Notes under the pieces: model-generated
Told to the model about the DNA's origin: nothing
The model's database searches: none
Seen by the model: only the letters and a program-made list of their open reading frames with translations
From: Nymphaea colorata
Lineage: Eukaryota > Streptophyta > Magnoliopsida > Nymphaeales > Nymphaeaceae
Reading direction: 5' to 3'
DNA length: 64,000 bases
Assembly (NCBI RefSeq): GCF_008831285.2
Contig: NC_045141.1
Location: 8,359,353 to 8,423,352 of the forward strand
Shown: in pieces, positions 51,186 through 63,236 of the stretch
Position numbering within the stretch: position 1 is the first letter of the stretch
How the letters are laid out: every line of letters starts with the position of its first letter
Position numbers and translations under genes: made by a program

Positions 51186-54100
51186 TCAATCTTCCAAAGG
51201 GGAAGCCTTCCGTCGTATCGTTTTAAGCCTAGCAACCACCTCCCTCATGTCCATTCTCTCAGTTGGTGAATTCCTTGAACATGACAACCCAGTCTCCATG
51301 ATCATGACAAGAGCTCATTTTGAACATTTTTGCTGTTATTTTGCTGCAGAAGATGGGCTTCAGCAACATGATCTGAAATCGTTCCACAGTTATTTTGCTT
51401 CAGAAGATGACCATCGATGACATCTGAAATTGCAACCGGAAATGCTTCAGCCACCCATTGCCTCAAAGTAAAGTCTCCATCAACTCGTTTGTTGGCTTTC
51501 TTCTGGTAAACACATCAAGCAGAAGAATCCCATAGCGGTAGACATCTGCTTTGGTTGTCACCTTTCCAGTGGCCCCGAATTCTAATTCATCCACTCAACA
51601 AGGTCAGACATGATCATGGCAATATAAGTAGACAATGCACATTGTCGTTAATGAGATGGTTTCAGAAACAAAGAAAGCAGTGCAAAAAATTAGGACTAAT
51701 TATTTTATTTTGATTTATGGTGTACATGAAACTCTATTTTTCGTTTCCCTAAATTTATAAGGTGGCAGTGAAATTTTACTAAAGAAAGAAACATACTCAA
51801 AAGGGAAACTTGCTGGCATTAGTGTATGTGTGTGAATAATTAGGTTTAATATTCACCATCATAGTTGGATTCAGACTCATATTCAAATGCAAAATTGCAT
51901 AGTCATCATCCCCATTAATTTCACTTATTAATCTGATTTTTCTCTTTTTTCATAATAACATCCAAGTAATCAGTTGCCAACGAGTTGGTAGTCTCAAATT
52001 AAAGCTTGACATACAAAAATTATGGAATACAGATGTTGATAGAACTTCCCTTCCATGGTAAGCAGGAATTTATGATAGGACTAAGAGTTGGTACCTGGCA
52101 CAATGTATCCGGTGGTTCCAAGGGTGCTTGTAAGAGTTAAAGATTTGTGACCAACTAGCATCTTTGCAATGTCAAAGTCACCAACATGTGCTGTCATGTT
52201 CTCATCTAGAAGCACATTACTTGGCTTTAGATCACAATGAACTATAGTCTCCCAGCAACCATGGTGAAGATATTCTAGAGCACAAGCAACGTCAATCATG
52301 ATATCCAATCTTTGGAAGAGACTCAAGTGATGGCCACCTGAATGTAGACAGACTTCTAGGCTCCCATGGGGCATGTATTGGAAGGCTAAAACCTTGAAAT
52401 CTGCACTTGAGCAAGATGTGATGACTCTAAGAAGGTTTCAATGTCTAATTTGACACATCACATTGCATTCAATGTCAAAACTTTTTTATGCTCCATCAGA
52501 AAACAAGTTTAGGACCTTAACAGCCACCGTTGTTCCATCCATTAAAATTCCCTTATACACTGAACCAAAGCTTCCACTCCCCTTAAAATTTGCATCCCTG
52601 AAATTGTTTGTCGCTTGAGATAACATTCTGTATGTGATCATTGGGAAGGCAATTCCACGAAGTCTTTCAACCTCCTGATCATGTTTCAACAAACCCCCTC
52701 TTTCTATATTTTGTGACAATAATGATTATCCAAACAATGAGTACAAGTGCAAAGCCCCCACTTGCTAAAAAAATATCAACTCTGAGCATGTTGACATTAT
52801 TGTGCTTCTTCACTCCATCTGAACATACTGGCACATGGAATTTGGGAGCTATGCATAGTGCATAGTTCCCTAGGAACGAGCCGGCAGAAAGGTCTGCAAA
52901 CTTTCCATCACTTGGAATCTCACCTTCCAATTGATTGAAGGACAAGTCCAAGACCTGGATGTGTTGAAGTTTCTCCAATGATTTTGGTATCTCACCGGAA
53001 AGCTTGTTATGGGAAAGGTCAACAATGTCAAGGTTTAGCATGTGATTAAGTTGTTCAGGAATGTGACCATTAAATGTGTTCCGAGAGAGATTCAAATACT
53101 CTAGCATTTGGAGCTTTGATAATGATGCAGGCAACTCTCCACTCAGCTTGATTGCAGAGATATCCATGTAGCTCATCATGTCAAAATTCCTGAGACGCAA
53201 AGGCAGGTGACCAGTGAAGGACTTGTCCTGCAAGTATAGCTTCTGCAATTCCTTCAACTCACAAAGACCAGACGGTAGTGTTGATGACAAACTATTTGAG
53301 CTTAGATCCAGCCATCGCAAACTAGTGAGATTGTTTATAGAGCTTGAAATTGACCCAATTAGCATGTTGTATCCAATAACAAAAGCAAACATGCGGACCA
53401 ACTGGTAGATTGATAGTGGGATTAGGCCTTCTAATGCATTGCCAGAAAGAACTAACGCCTGTAACCTGTTCATTGATCCTATATTTGGTGGAATGAGCCC
53501 TATTAACTTGGTCAAGTTGGCCAGAGCTAATGGGATAGGTAAAGTCTCGACAAGGTGGTCATCAGGTTTCCAACAGAGGTAGGAAGAATGCCGTTCAAAA
53601 GGATTTTATTTAGATAAACTTCCTCTAGCAGTCGACAGTTGGTGAAGGATGTGAGAATGGAGAGCTCACGCTTGCCAGGAACATTGGTCAACATATTTCC
53701 CCAAAGGCCAAGGTATGTGAGTTGTGACAGACTACCTAGTTCTAATGGTATCGGACCACTAAAGTTATTTCTTTCTGCAGTAAAAACTTGAAGTCTTGTA
53801 GCATTAGAAAGAGAAGCCAGGAGAGGTCCATCAAAATTGTTTACACCCATATAGAGTTGTTGAAGATTGGGCAGGAAGCGGCCAGCATCTTTTGGGAGAT
53901 GCCCTGTTAGTTGATTATACGTGAAATCTAAAATTTGAAGAGCAGATAGGTTAAACAAGCTGTCAGGCAATGTACCAGTGGGATTGTTCATTTCCACGTT
54001 AAAGCCTATCAAGTGGGTTAGGAACTCTAGAGGAATGTTTCCCTGTATCTGATTTTCACTGATAGTAAACACCAACAGTTTTGTGAGATTAGTCAAAGCA

Positions 54101-54692
54101 ACTGGAATGGTGCCGGTGAACCCATTACCACGAATGTGTAGGAGATTGGGTTCTGAAAAACTGCCTATAAACTTTGGGATGCTGCCATAGAATTGGTTAT
54201 CTTGTGGTAATAGTATTTGGAGACCACGACAATGGTCAGTGTTTGTGGGATCAACCCCTCAAAATTGTTTTCATTTATCGAAAATTTTTCTAGCAGAGAA
54301 AGGCGACTAAAATCAACGAGAAGGTGACCATGGAAATTGTCATTCGAGAGATCAAGAACTTGTAAGAAGGAGAGATTGCTGATGTATGGGGAGAGAGTAC
54401 CTTCAAGTGCCTTTTCGGAGAGGTTCAGAGCAACTACCCTTTGTGAACCACGACTGCATGAAACTCCATTCCAGTCGTAGAAAGAGATGTTGGAATTCCA
54501 ATTTGATAACACGTTATAAGGGTCTTTAGTGACGAGGGATTTGAAACACAGGAATGTGAATTGATCAGTCACATTGCTCAAAGAAACTGGGGCTGAGGAC
54601 AACTCCCTTTGGCCGAGAACCACAACCGAGGTGAAGAAGGAGAGACAGAAAAGAAAGATGAGAAGCTGAGGTGACCAACCGGTGGCCGCCAT
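51186..54692 (-). pseudogene. LRR receptor-like kinase, subfamily XII (FLS2/EFR-type), pseudogene
   Basis: The family consists of plasma-membrane receptors, many sensing microbial patterns. The order is classic: signal peptide (MAATGWSPQLLIFLFCLSFF), N-terminal LRR cap with WNGVSC, about 20 leucine-rich repeats (LxxLxLSxNxLxGxIP), a Cys pair (CIAPKFHVPVC), a membrane helix (FALVLIVWIIIIV), and a kinase with GSGSFGSVYKG and VAVKVLNL. The catalytic loop HCDLKPSNVLLDEN has Cys before Asp (non-RD). One intron (52,094-51,582, GT-AG) splits the kinase as usual in the subfamily. Exon 2 reads EFGATGKVTTKADVYRYGI and ends MREVVARLKTIRRKASPLED, stop at 51,188-51,186. Lesions: frameshifts near 54,230, 53,530 and 51,505; an in-frame TAA after FSDGA (52,486); CGA-to-TGA-type change in QIRH-stop-NLLR; DFG changed to DFD; and a small internal duplication near 51,330-51,420. 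Confidence 0.95.
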
Positions 54693-56620
54693 GCCTGTCC
54701 AATTTTCTATGCAGAAGATGCATGAACAGGAATCAAGTTCTTCAATTTATGTATAGATTGTCTCCTAGAAATTTTTGTCATTTTCTTTTTCAATTTGTAG
54801 AAGTCTCAGGTCTACAACTTTGGAGCACATTACTTCACATTTCCAAATCATGTGGCACCACTGATGGTTACATCAATGAGAAATTCTTCTTATCCCATAA
54901 GTCTGATTTCCCTTTACTACTTCTCAACCCTATTCAATCACAAATCAAATTTGCAGATACAATTTCCACTTTTTAAATGGTGAGGTTTTTCTATCATATA
55001 ATACGGTGAGCTTGAAAAAAAGGGAAAAATATGGTAAATTTCAAAAAAATGAAAACACTTAATAATTAAGAGAAAATAAGATAAATATACCAATGAAATT
55101 AAGAATCGTCCACTCATAGCTGATCTGTACAATGTCCCAATGAGACTATGATGGGTAGCTGCCTTGAACGTCTATTGGTCAAAACAGGATAGGAAATGAT
55201 TGATATAAATGGATTCTACATACTCGGGTTGCCTAGCAATGTTATCACCATGAAGAGCTATCAATTAAGGTCCTTTTATAGATTCTCTTCTAGACAAATT
55301 CACCTTTTTTGTTTAATTCAATTTGTTTGGAAGAGTCAAGTCTACTGCCGTCAATCAATCGCAAAGGTTGTCAACAATATTACACTGAGATTACCCTATG
55401 TTAAAAAAAATTATAATTTTTAAATTTTTTAAAACTTTTCTGATTTAATTTTTTAAATAAGAAAAACAGTAAATAGGCAGAAATGGATCAGCAGGAGTTT
55501 TAAAAAATAAATGTTATTATTTGATGAAAATTTTATGAAATGCTTTTTAAAATATTAAAGTAAATTTTGAATCTAAAAAAAAATCTTAGCTTCACCATTA
55601 TGTACGTTGGTGAATGGTTTTTTAATTGACCAATTGGTATTGGGTCTTGAATAAGGTTGCACATGAGGAGATGAGCTCAGAGTAGAGCTAGCTCAAGCTT
55701 GAGTTGACTCAGAAAACTCGAGTTGAGCTCAATAAAACAAGCTTGAGCTGAACTCAACAATACAACATCGAGCTCAAACTCAACTGGTTTAGCTCATTTA
55801 TGTGAAGAATGTTTCTTTTTTTTTTTTAACTCATTCGTTTATAATTGAGCTAACTCGAGTTCTTACAACTCAAACTCAACTGGCTTAAGATTTTCAGTAT
55901 ACACTTGAACTCGAGCTCAAGTTTATGAGTGGTTTTTAAGCTGGCTCGACTCATTGTGCAGCCATAAACTCGAGTGGTAAATAACGACTCGTGAGTCAGG
56001 GAGACTACAGTGAAACTTGACTTGAAGGTCAAGAAAATGATTGAGCTTGACCCCAACTTAACCCAGTCTCACATGCCAGATAGGCAGCCAACAAGCCAAC
56101 AGCTGGCACCCCAAAGAATGATGTTTGGCCGGATGGCACTCAGAAGAACTAAGCACCGAACACTTGTGTGGTCAATGGGGCAAGACTTAGCGACTCAAAC
56201 CTAAATAATGTCAATGTCAAGTGGAACATGGAGACAATTTCCTTAAGATCACATCAATGGACTTTTCCTATTGGTAGGTGTTCTTATTACCACATCAAGC
56301 ACCTTGCTTGGCATGGAAGATCACATCAATGAGTCTCTTTCTTAGCAGCCCTCACCGTAGCAACAAATATATTTCCAATATCTTGTTCTCTTTTTGTCAC
56401 ATTTCGACTTCATTTTTCTTTTTAAACGGCATGATTGAAGTTGGGTACAGGAACGAGTTTTCTATTCTTAATTAATTTTTACATTCCTCAATTTGTTTTT
56501 CTGAAAAATTGATTTTTTTTTTATTTGCACATAAATCACATAGGCCATTTGTTATTGAAAATTTTTTACACAAGCCAAATTGATTTGTTTTTTTAATTAC
56601 CAACAGGTAAGCTTACAATA
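54693..56620. other. Upstream flank of the kinase relic with repeat module R, copy 2
   Basis: No gene is visible. 55,150-55,330 matches 59,985-60,130 (ACTATGAT, AACATCTNTTGGTNAAAA, GGATAGGAA, GATTCNCTTC). 56,270-56,470 matches the middle of module R. Between them (55,670-55,990) is a tract of GAGCTC/CTCGAG words in both orientations, similar to the ends of the MITE at 29.4 kb. Confidence 0.55.
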
Positions 56621-56626
56621 ATTGCC

Positions 56627-57055
56627 CAGTATTGGCTTTGCCCTGCACTCCCGATGAGGCCTTTTGCTCCGCTTGATGTTAAATCAGATATCCACCCAAA
56701 CGGTTCAAAAAAAAAAACAGATGAGCAAAAAAATAATATTTAATTAAGAAATTAGACCATATTCAGATTTAAAAAATGACATTCGATCAGATTCAGATTC
56801 ATATATACATAAATAATGCTCTTGCATTTTAAAAATCGTTTGGATTGGGTTCCAAATTCTGTTTCAGATACAGACCTATATAAAAATCAAATTCAGACTG
56901 GATTGAGATTTTGAAATCTGATTTGGGATGAAAAATTTGAATATGAATTTTTCTCATTGGTATTTGAATTTGAATTCAAATCCGAGGACATCGCCTGGTT
57001 CAATTTCATAACCTTTAGCAAATTCCACTAGAATAAGCTAAATTTATCCCTGCCT
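56627..57055 (+). repeat. Repeat module P, copy 1
   Basis: This matches 59,004-59,575 in the same orientation. Shared text includes TTTGCCNTGCACTCCC, AAATCAGATATCCACCCAAA, TTTAAAAAATGACATTCGAT and CATAACCTTTAGC near the end. Copy 1 lacks about 90 bp in the middle. It lies just beside the LINE relic. Confidence 0.85.
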
Positions 57056-57069
57056 TAGCTCTATCCTCA

Positions 57070-58170
57070 TTACTCTGGAATCATGTTCCCCCATGTGGAA
57101 GCGTCATCAATCGTCTTCCCTTTCTGACCAGCTGTTCTTCCATTTTCTCTCACTGACAAACCTGGTGGTGAGTCGTTCACCATAACCTCACTCTCCAAAC
57201 CAGTCATTTCTTTGCTAGTTTTAATTCCATCCAAACAACAAGAATCCTGAAATTTATTTTTTATTGGAGGAGAAAGAATCAAACCTGATGAGGACTCACA
57301 GTTCTCCCCTTCGATTCTTTTTGTTATCAATTGATTCTCCATCTCCTGCTCTATCTTCTTGTCACTCACCAGCTGGTTGGTCTTCAAGTTACTCTGCAAT
57401 TGCTGGTCTCCTGTAAATCAATCTCTGCATTCCAATCTTTCTGGATCTAACCTTCCTTTCAACTTCCATCTGCCTATGGAGAAACCGAAACTTGTTACTC
57501 CCCAATTCTGGTTCTCCTTTTGATCTGGGTTTCTCCTTTATTAACTCCTCATTTTTTCCCAAAATTTTTTCCTTATTCCCTCCCGGCCACTCCTTAGCTC
57601 TCCTGACATAATGATAGATCTTCACTTCCTTCCACCCAACTTTCTTTGCCACACCCTCTTGAGAAGAAACCACCAATTGATCAGCTCTACACCGACTTGT
57701 CATATGAGTATATATTCACTTTGCAATGGGAGGAAAATTTAATATTACTAACATAGTTGATTTCTTGAAGAACAATTTCTCCCTCTTCCAATTCCAATTC
57801 AACCTCGGATTTTGGACTGAAATCCAAGCTACCTGCACGCAAATTCTGCTAGCCCCATTTTTGACATCGATTGAGTATGGATGTCATCTTCCATCGGTTC
57901 TCCCAATAACGCTCTGGAAATAGCTTGGAAAGTGCATCGATTCCATAAAAATACTGGCAAATTAGGAACCCTAATCCAGATTGGCACTCCCATATGGATA
58001 CGGAGCATCTTGGATCCCATCTGCTGGCAACCATCACTCTTCCACCCAGTTTCCATTCTCCCCTTCTAAAAACTACCCTGAGTTCGTCCTCAGTATGAAC
58101 CCTTACATGGAAAGCATCCCTCCCTAAGAAAGGGAACTTAGGGTTTGCAACTGCTCTCCATGGACTTTAT
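57070..58170 (-). mobile_element. LINE (L1-type) ORF1 relic with DUF4283-like domain
   Basis: Reading the minus strand from about 58,110: EDELRVVFRRGEWKLGGRVM, then WDP, then after a frameshift VPIWIRVPNLPVFLWNRCTF and QAISRALLGEPMEDD...QSMSKMGLAEFAC. This is the plant LINE ORF1 domain (DUF4283) with its hallmark 'P-x-W-I/V-R-x-P-N-L-P' box. Degraded text follows, then two open stretches of hydrophilic Lys/Glu-rich sequence (57,703-57,389; 57,399-57,070), as expected for the ORF1 linker after the zinc knuckle. The CCHC knuckle itself is not recognisable. There is no endonuclease or reverse transcriptase, so the element is truncated and dead. Confidence 0.8.
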
Positions 58171-58424
58171 CAGATCATTAGCAATGTAAGCAGAAACGCG
58201 AGAATGTCCACCCCTTTCGAACACCCTTCCTCCCTCCATTCCACTTCCAAAATTCTTGTCCACGGATTACCAAATACCATAAGTTGTCAAAGTTTGGACC
58301 TTCTTTTATTAGGATGAACTTTTCTGCATTTATTATAGTTTAATCGCTCAACTACTAGGTGTCTAAACAATAAAGCTCACAAGCTACAAAATCTGCATAT
58401 GTATACGCATCAACTTTCCTTTTC
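58171..58424. other. Non-coding spacer
   Basis: No feature is recognised. The left part may still be LINE-derived. Confidence 0.5.
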
Positions 58425-58930
58425 CTAACTCGCAGGCTACATGCTGTCTTTTTTCTTGTTCTATCCATGCATATAAATGTCTATCTACGTGTTCATGTTC
58501 ATGTGTGCAACCCACTGAATGATGGTTTTGGTTGTACAAATTGTATCTTATATTTTTGGTGCATTTATTCTGCTTTTTTTAACACTTAAATAGAAGAAGT
58601 GATTGTCTTAAGCACTATGATGTTTGGTGAGCTTTAGTTTGAATAATTATTCTAACTTTGCTATTGTTTTTTATATATGCAGGAAGACAATGTCAACTGT
58701 GTTTATTTTGAGTGTTAGAGGTATCAAATTGAAGCAGGGGTGATAGTACACTTCAGGCCCAAGAGAGACAAGAGATTGAGTAGGAACTTTGGCTCTCTAG
58801 TGGATCATAGGTCCACTACACTATCTCAGATGGTCAACAAAATTTTTGATGAGCTTTTATTTGGTAAAGACATTTGGCAATGAATTGGCCAACAAAATGA
58901 GTGAGAATGCTATTATTGATTTCTACCAGC
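58425..58930 (+). repeat. Repeat module Q, copy 1
   Basis: This matches 62,090-62,650 in the same orientation. Shared text includes CTATGATGTTTGGTGAGCTT, GTCAACTNTGTTTATTTTGA, GGATCATAGGTCCACTACA-like words and GAATTGGCCAACAAAATGAG. It is non-coding in both copies. Confidence 0.88.
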
Positions 58931-59003
58931 AATATCAATGACATGACCATACCTACATGACCTCTAAAGTCTAAACTTCCAAATTCAGGTCTCCCTGTCA
59001 GCC

Positions 59004-59575
59004 CACTACTGGCTTTGCCGTGCACTCCCAATGAGGCCATTTGCTTTTGTGTATTCGAGGGCTTGATCACTAAATTCATACCATGTGAGGGGTAAATTTT
59101 TTTCCCTACAAATTTTCAAGGGTATTTTTGTCTTCCGATTTACATCAGATATCCACCCAAACCGTTTGTTAAAAAAAATATGAGGAAAAAATAATATTTA
59201 ATTAGGAAGTTAGACCACATTCAGATTTAAAAAATGACATTCGATCGGATTCAGATTTACATATACATAAATATCTAATCAGATTCAAATTCAGATTTAG
59301 GTCAAATTTAGTTTTAAAAAACAGTCCTACATTCAATGCTCTTACATTTTGAAAATCCTTTGGATAGGGTTCAAAATTCTGTTTTCGATACAGACTTATA
59401 TAAAAATCAGACTCGGACTGAATTTAGATTTTGAAATCTGATTTGGGATGAAAATTTTGGGTATGAATTTTTCTCATACGTATTCGAATCAGAATTCAAA
59501 TCGAAGTACATGGTCAGGTTCAATTTCATAACCTTTAGCCAATTCCACTATAATAAGCTAAATTTATCCATGCAA
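59004..59575 (+). repeat. Repeat module P, copy 2
   Basis: Sister of 56,627-57,055, fuller by about 90 bp. It begins at GCCCACTACTGGCTTTGCCG. Confidence 0.85.
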
Positions 59576-59984
59576 GAGGGAACGAAGCAAACCTTCTTTT
59601 CATGTTTTTAGCTGTATTTATTTTTTTTTTTTAAAATGCAAAAAATTATTGGGCTTACCAGGATGCTGATGGGTTGACTATAACGCTTGGTCCTTGCCCG
59701 TTAGGTTGTTGGGCTGTACTAACCGGCTTGACATGTCTGGGGCCTGACAGGCCAGGTACAGTGCCTAGATATGGGTTTGAGGTGGGTCGGGTTTGGGTAA
59801 CTGCTCTTTGCAGTGGTCTCTCCTACTCACCAAGAAAATAAGTTTTATTCCAAAATTATTGAATGATAAAACTGGTTAATATCCCTTGGCAAATGGTCTC
59901 CCTAGGCCAACTTCATGCATTCGATTTCGATGCAAGTTTGCCGGAACATAGGGCTGCTGATTTTTATCTCGCAATCAGACTATG
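59576..59984. other. Non-coding spacer
   Basis: A GC-richer stretch (59,650-59,800) with GGGCTG/GGCCTGACAGGCC words. No frame is supported. Confidence 0.45.
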
Positions 59985-60480
59985 ATTGCTTGAACATCTG
60001 TTGGTTCAAAAGAGGATAGGAAGTGGTTGATGTACATCCATTCTAATACTACTATCGGTGCCATGCAATCTTATGATCATGAGCAATTAGCAACGTCCTT
60101 TTGTAGATTCGCTTCTTCCCATTTTTTGTTTCATTCAAATTGTTGGAAGATTCAAGCGATATCGTTTGTTATTTCCAAAATCTGTGCCAATGGGACCTTT
60201 TCTAACTCGTAGGTCTTCTTATTTCCACATGGCAGCTCTTACCATAACAACATATTTCCAATATCATGTTCTCTTTTTGCCAGGTTTCAAATTGATCCTT
60301 TTTTTGTTTCTCCTTAAACGGCCTGATGGAACTTGAGTACACTGCATTTAGTGGACGCTGGCTTACTGGACATTTACAACTGAGCTATATGCATCAGGTG
60401 ATTGATATTACAGGAATCGGCTGGATTGGGCTGAGAAATCATTTCCAATAAATGCTTCCATTCAGTGGTACGTCAACTCG
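59985..60480 (+). repeat. Repeat module R, copy 3
   Basis: The parts match 55,150-55,330 (first half) and 49,150-49,600 (second half), so this is the most complete version of the module. Confidence 0.7.
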
Positions 60481-61130
60481 ACCTGCTGTTTCCTTGTGCA
60501 TTTCTCAATAGATATAAAAATATTTGTGTTCTTAATTACTTTTTATATTCTTCCATTTATTTTTCCTTTTTTTTGGAGATTTGCATGTAATCATTTACAT
60601 TATTGAATTGGCCGGCCCACTAAATTGGCAGCATACATTGTCGACTCGATTCAGAATGCGGTTCTTACAACTAGAGACCAGACCATGAGGCAGCCTTGAA
60701 TTTTTTATTGCTCCAAAAATAAGGTAGAGAACATCTGGGCGCTTGTTGTTTGTATTAGAATATATGAGGACAAGTTCTCGGGCTGCGCACGGGGAGTAGA
60801 GCTCAACTAGTTCAAGCTCATTTACCAACTCCCCCATTGATCTGATTTGTTTTCTTCATTGTGAGTTTGAAAACTAGAAAAAAAAAGGGTAAGCTACATA
60901 AAATTTTTATTCATAATTAATTTTATATCTATTCTTCCATTCATTTTGCCCAAAATTTCATTTTTTGCTCATTTGCATCTAAAAGCATTTAGATTATTGG
61001 ATTGGCCCATTCACCAAATTGGCAGCATTGTCTATTTGATTCAAATGTCGGTTTTTACAACAAGGGGATTAAACCAACAGGGCCGTCTTGCATATTTCGC
61101 ATGCAACATGTGGGAAAAGGGCCCCTCCAA

Positions 61131-61340
61131 CCAAGGGAGGAGCCAGGGTAGGGCCAGCAAGGGCCATGGCCCCACCTCAAAAAAATAAAAAGTAAAAAAA
61201 TTTACATGTAAAATTTTAAAAACTTTCACTTGTCCTATATAAAAATTTTGAAAAATGATAATTCGGCTTAAATCAAAATTTAGACACTTTAATTCGGTCC
61301 CCCTTATGAAAAATTTCTAGCTCCGGTTGTGCCCCCACCC
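61131..61340. mobile_element. hAT-like MITE relic (GGAGCCAG / CTAGCTCC ends)
   Basis: The left end AGGGAGGAGCCAGGGTAGGG is followed by GGGCCATGGCCCCACCTC. The right end is TTTCTAGCTCCGGTTGTGCC. This is a decayed form of the widespread plant element with GGGGCGGAGCCAGG...CTGGCTCCGCCCC ends. The AT-rich middle is non-coding. No target duplication is recognisable. Confidence 0.5.
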
Positions 61341-62089
61341 CTTGAGGAGGTAAATGAGAAATTTTATAAAAGAGAATATATACATAAATTAAAGCCCTTT
61401 AATTCCTGTTCATGCATGTGGCATGGCTACCACTCGGTTACATCAGCCACACTTAATGCACAACCATGTGCATATATATATATATAGAAAGAGAGAGGTA
61501 TAATAATGTTACATTTGGAAAACTTAAGAACCTAGGAAAAAGACCTAAATTATTCAACTTTTCAAAGGATTTTAAGAAATCTTCACTTTTTTTTTTTTGC
61601 AAAATTTTCACACAACCAACCAATTTATTCACCAAAGTTTTCAAATCTCAATGACTGATAGAAAAGGTTCTAATGCAAAACGATCTTATTATCCTAATTC
61701 TTCCGAGTTTGACACAATAAGGGCAACGATCAAGAACACAAGTCCACCAGAGGAGAAAAATAATAATCAGAAGATATTCTGCAAGAGAGAATCCCCCGCA
61801 ACACAGGAAGCCTTGGTACTGGTTGAGTCTTTCACGGATGTTTCCAGATTTTTATCATGGAAACAATAAGAGAGCGAGCGATTGACACTTCTAGAATGAT
61901 AATTTCTCTTTAACTTTCCCTTCAAATTCCGCACAATAGTCACTTCTGAAGTTCTCTTGACAAAGAGGGATACCCAAACAAGTTATTGGGAGATGGATCT
62001 TAGTCCATCTCAAGTAGTCAATAAATCTACACAAAAAGAAATAACTGCAGACATCAGATGATTAATAAATAACCCTGCTTTCTGGCCCA
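61341..62089. other. Non-coding, no gene seen
   Basis: A short TA/GA microsatellite lies at about 61,473-61,497. The 90-codon frame at 61,597-61,869 has no motif and is not called. Confidence 0.5.
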
Positions 62090-62650
62090 AGGGAATGTTC
62101 AGGCCACGTTCCGTCTTTTTTCTTGTTCTATCAATGAATATAAATGTGTGTCTACATGTTCATGTTCATGTGGCAACCCACTGAATGAGGCTTTTGGTTG
62201 TACAAAATGTATCTGTTATTTTTGGTGGACTTATGCTGCTTTTTTTAACACTTAAATGGAAAAAGTTATTGCCTTAAGCACTATGATGTTTGGTGAGCTT
62301 TAGTTTGAATAATTATTGTAACTTTGCTAAATTTTTTTTTGTATATGTAGGATTGCAATGTCAACTATGTTTATTTTGAGCGTTAGGGGTGTCAACGTCC
62401 TGTTCTACAAAGAGGGGTCACCAATGCACAAATTGGAGCACAACAGGATGATAGTACCTTTAAAGCACTGAAAGCAGATTTTGTACCCTAGGGAGACGAG
62501 AAATTGGGTAGGAGTTTCGGCTCTCTACCAGATCATAGGTCCACTACATTCACCCAGATGGTCAATGAACTTTTGACAAGCTTTTTACTTGGCAAAGGCA
62601 TTTGGGAATGAATTGGCCAACAAAATGAGTGAGAATGCTGGTATGGCTTC
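62090..62650 (+). repeat. Repeat module Q, copy 2
   Basis: Sister of 58,425-58,930. It carries a small extra piece near 62,395-62,460. Confidence 0.88.
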
Positions 62651-63236
62651 CTACGTTGTTAATTCAGATAGTTGCTTCCTCTCCTGCAGCAGTGAGAACC
62701 AAGCCAGGTTCTTGGTTGAACCAGGTCAAATTCAAGGTTCCATTATAAGCCGAATTGCCTAAAGGCCTAGTTTACTAACCTCAAGTGTTTAATCACAATA
62801 AAACCTTGACATGTTTTGGATTATTTTCTTAAGCTCTCATCCTTCTCCTAGTCCAAGTTTCATCTTGCATAGTAACACATTCCAAGCACATGAATGCACC
62901 CTATAAAGGTCAAAAATTCTTTATCCCTCACATAGTATCCAAGTACACTTTGTTTAAAAATGAGAATCTTAAAATTGTAAGCTTTGCATGAACTCTAAGA
63001 ACCCAGCAAACTTGCACTCGTCACCCTATTTGTTAATGCTCTTTAAACATTAATTAGATTCATCTTAAAGATGCTTCAAGCAATTCACTTTTCCCCTATT
63101 CACACTGAAGGAAATAACAGCGAGATATGGGTCACATATTGCAATGTTTCCACGATTTCAATATGAAATAGCATCCTTGAACTTCGTACTGTTACCAGAA
63201 AATAGTTTTATAGATATGGCCATCGGCATGTTTATG
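62651..63236. other. Non-coding, no feature seen
   Basis: AT-rich sequence without frames or repeats that I recognise. Confidence 0.5.

Noticed and set aside
56627-59575. Modules P1 and P2 as LTRs of a retrotransposon around the ORF1 relic
   Set aside because: They lack TG...CA ends, a primer-binding site and polypurine tract; the enclosed domain is LINE-type on the opposite strand; module Q lies inside one and outside the other.
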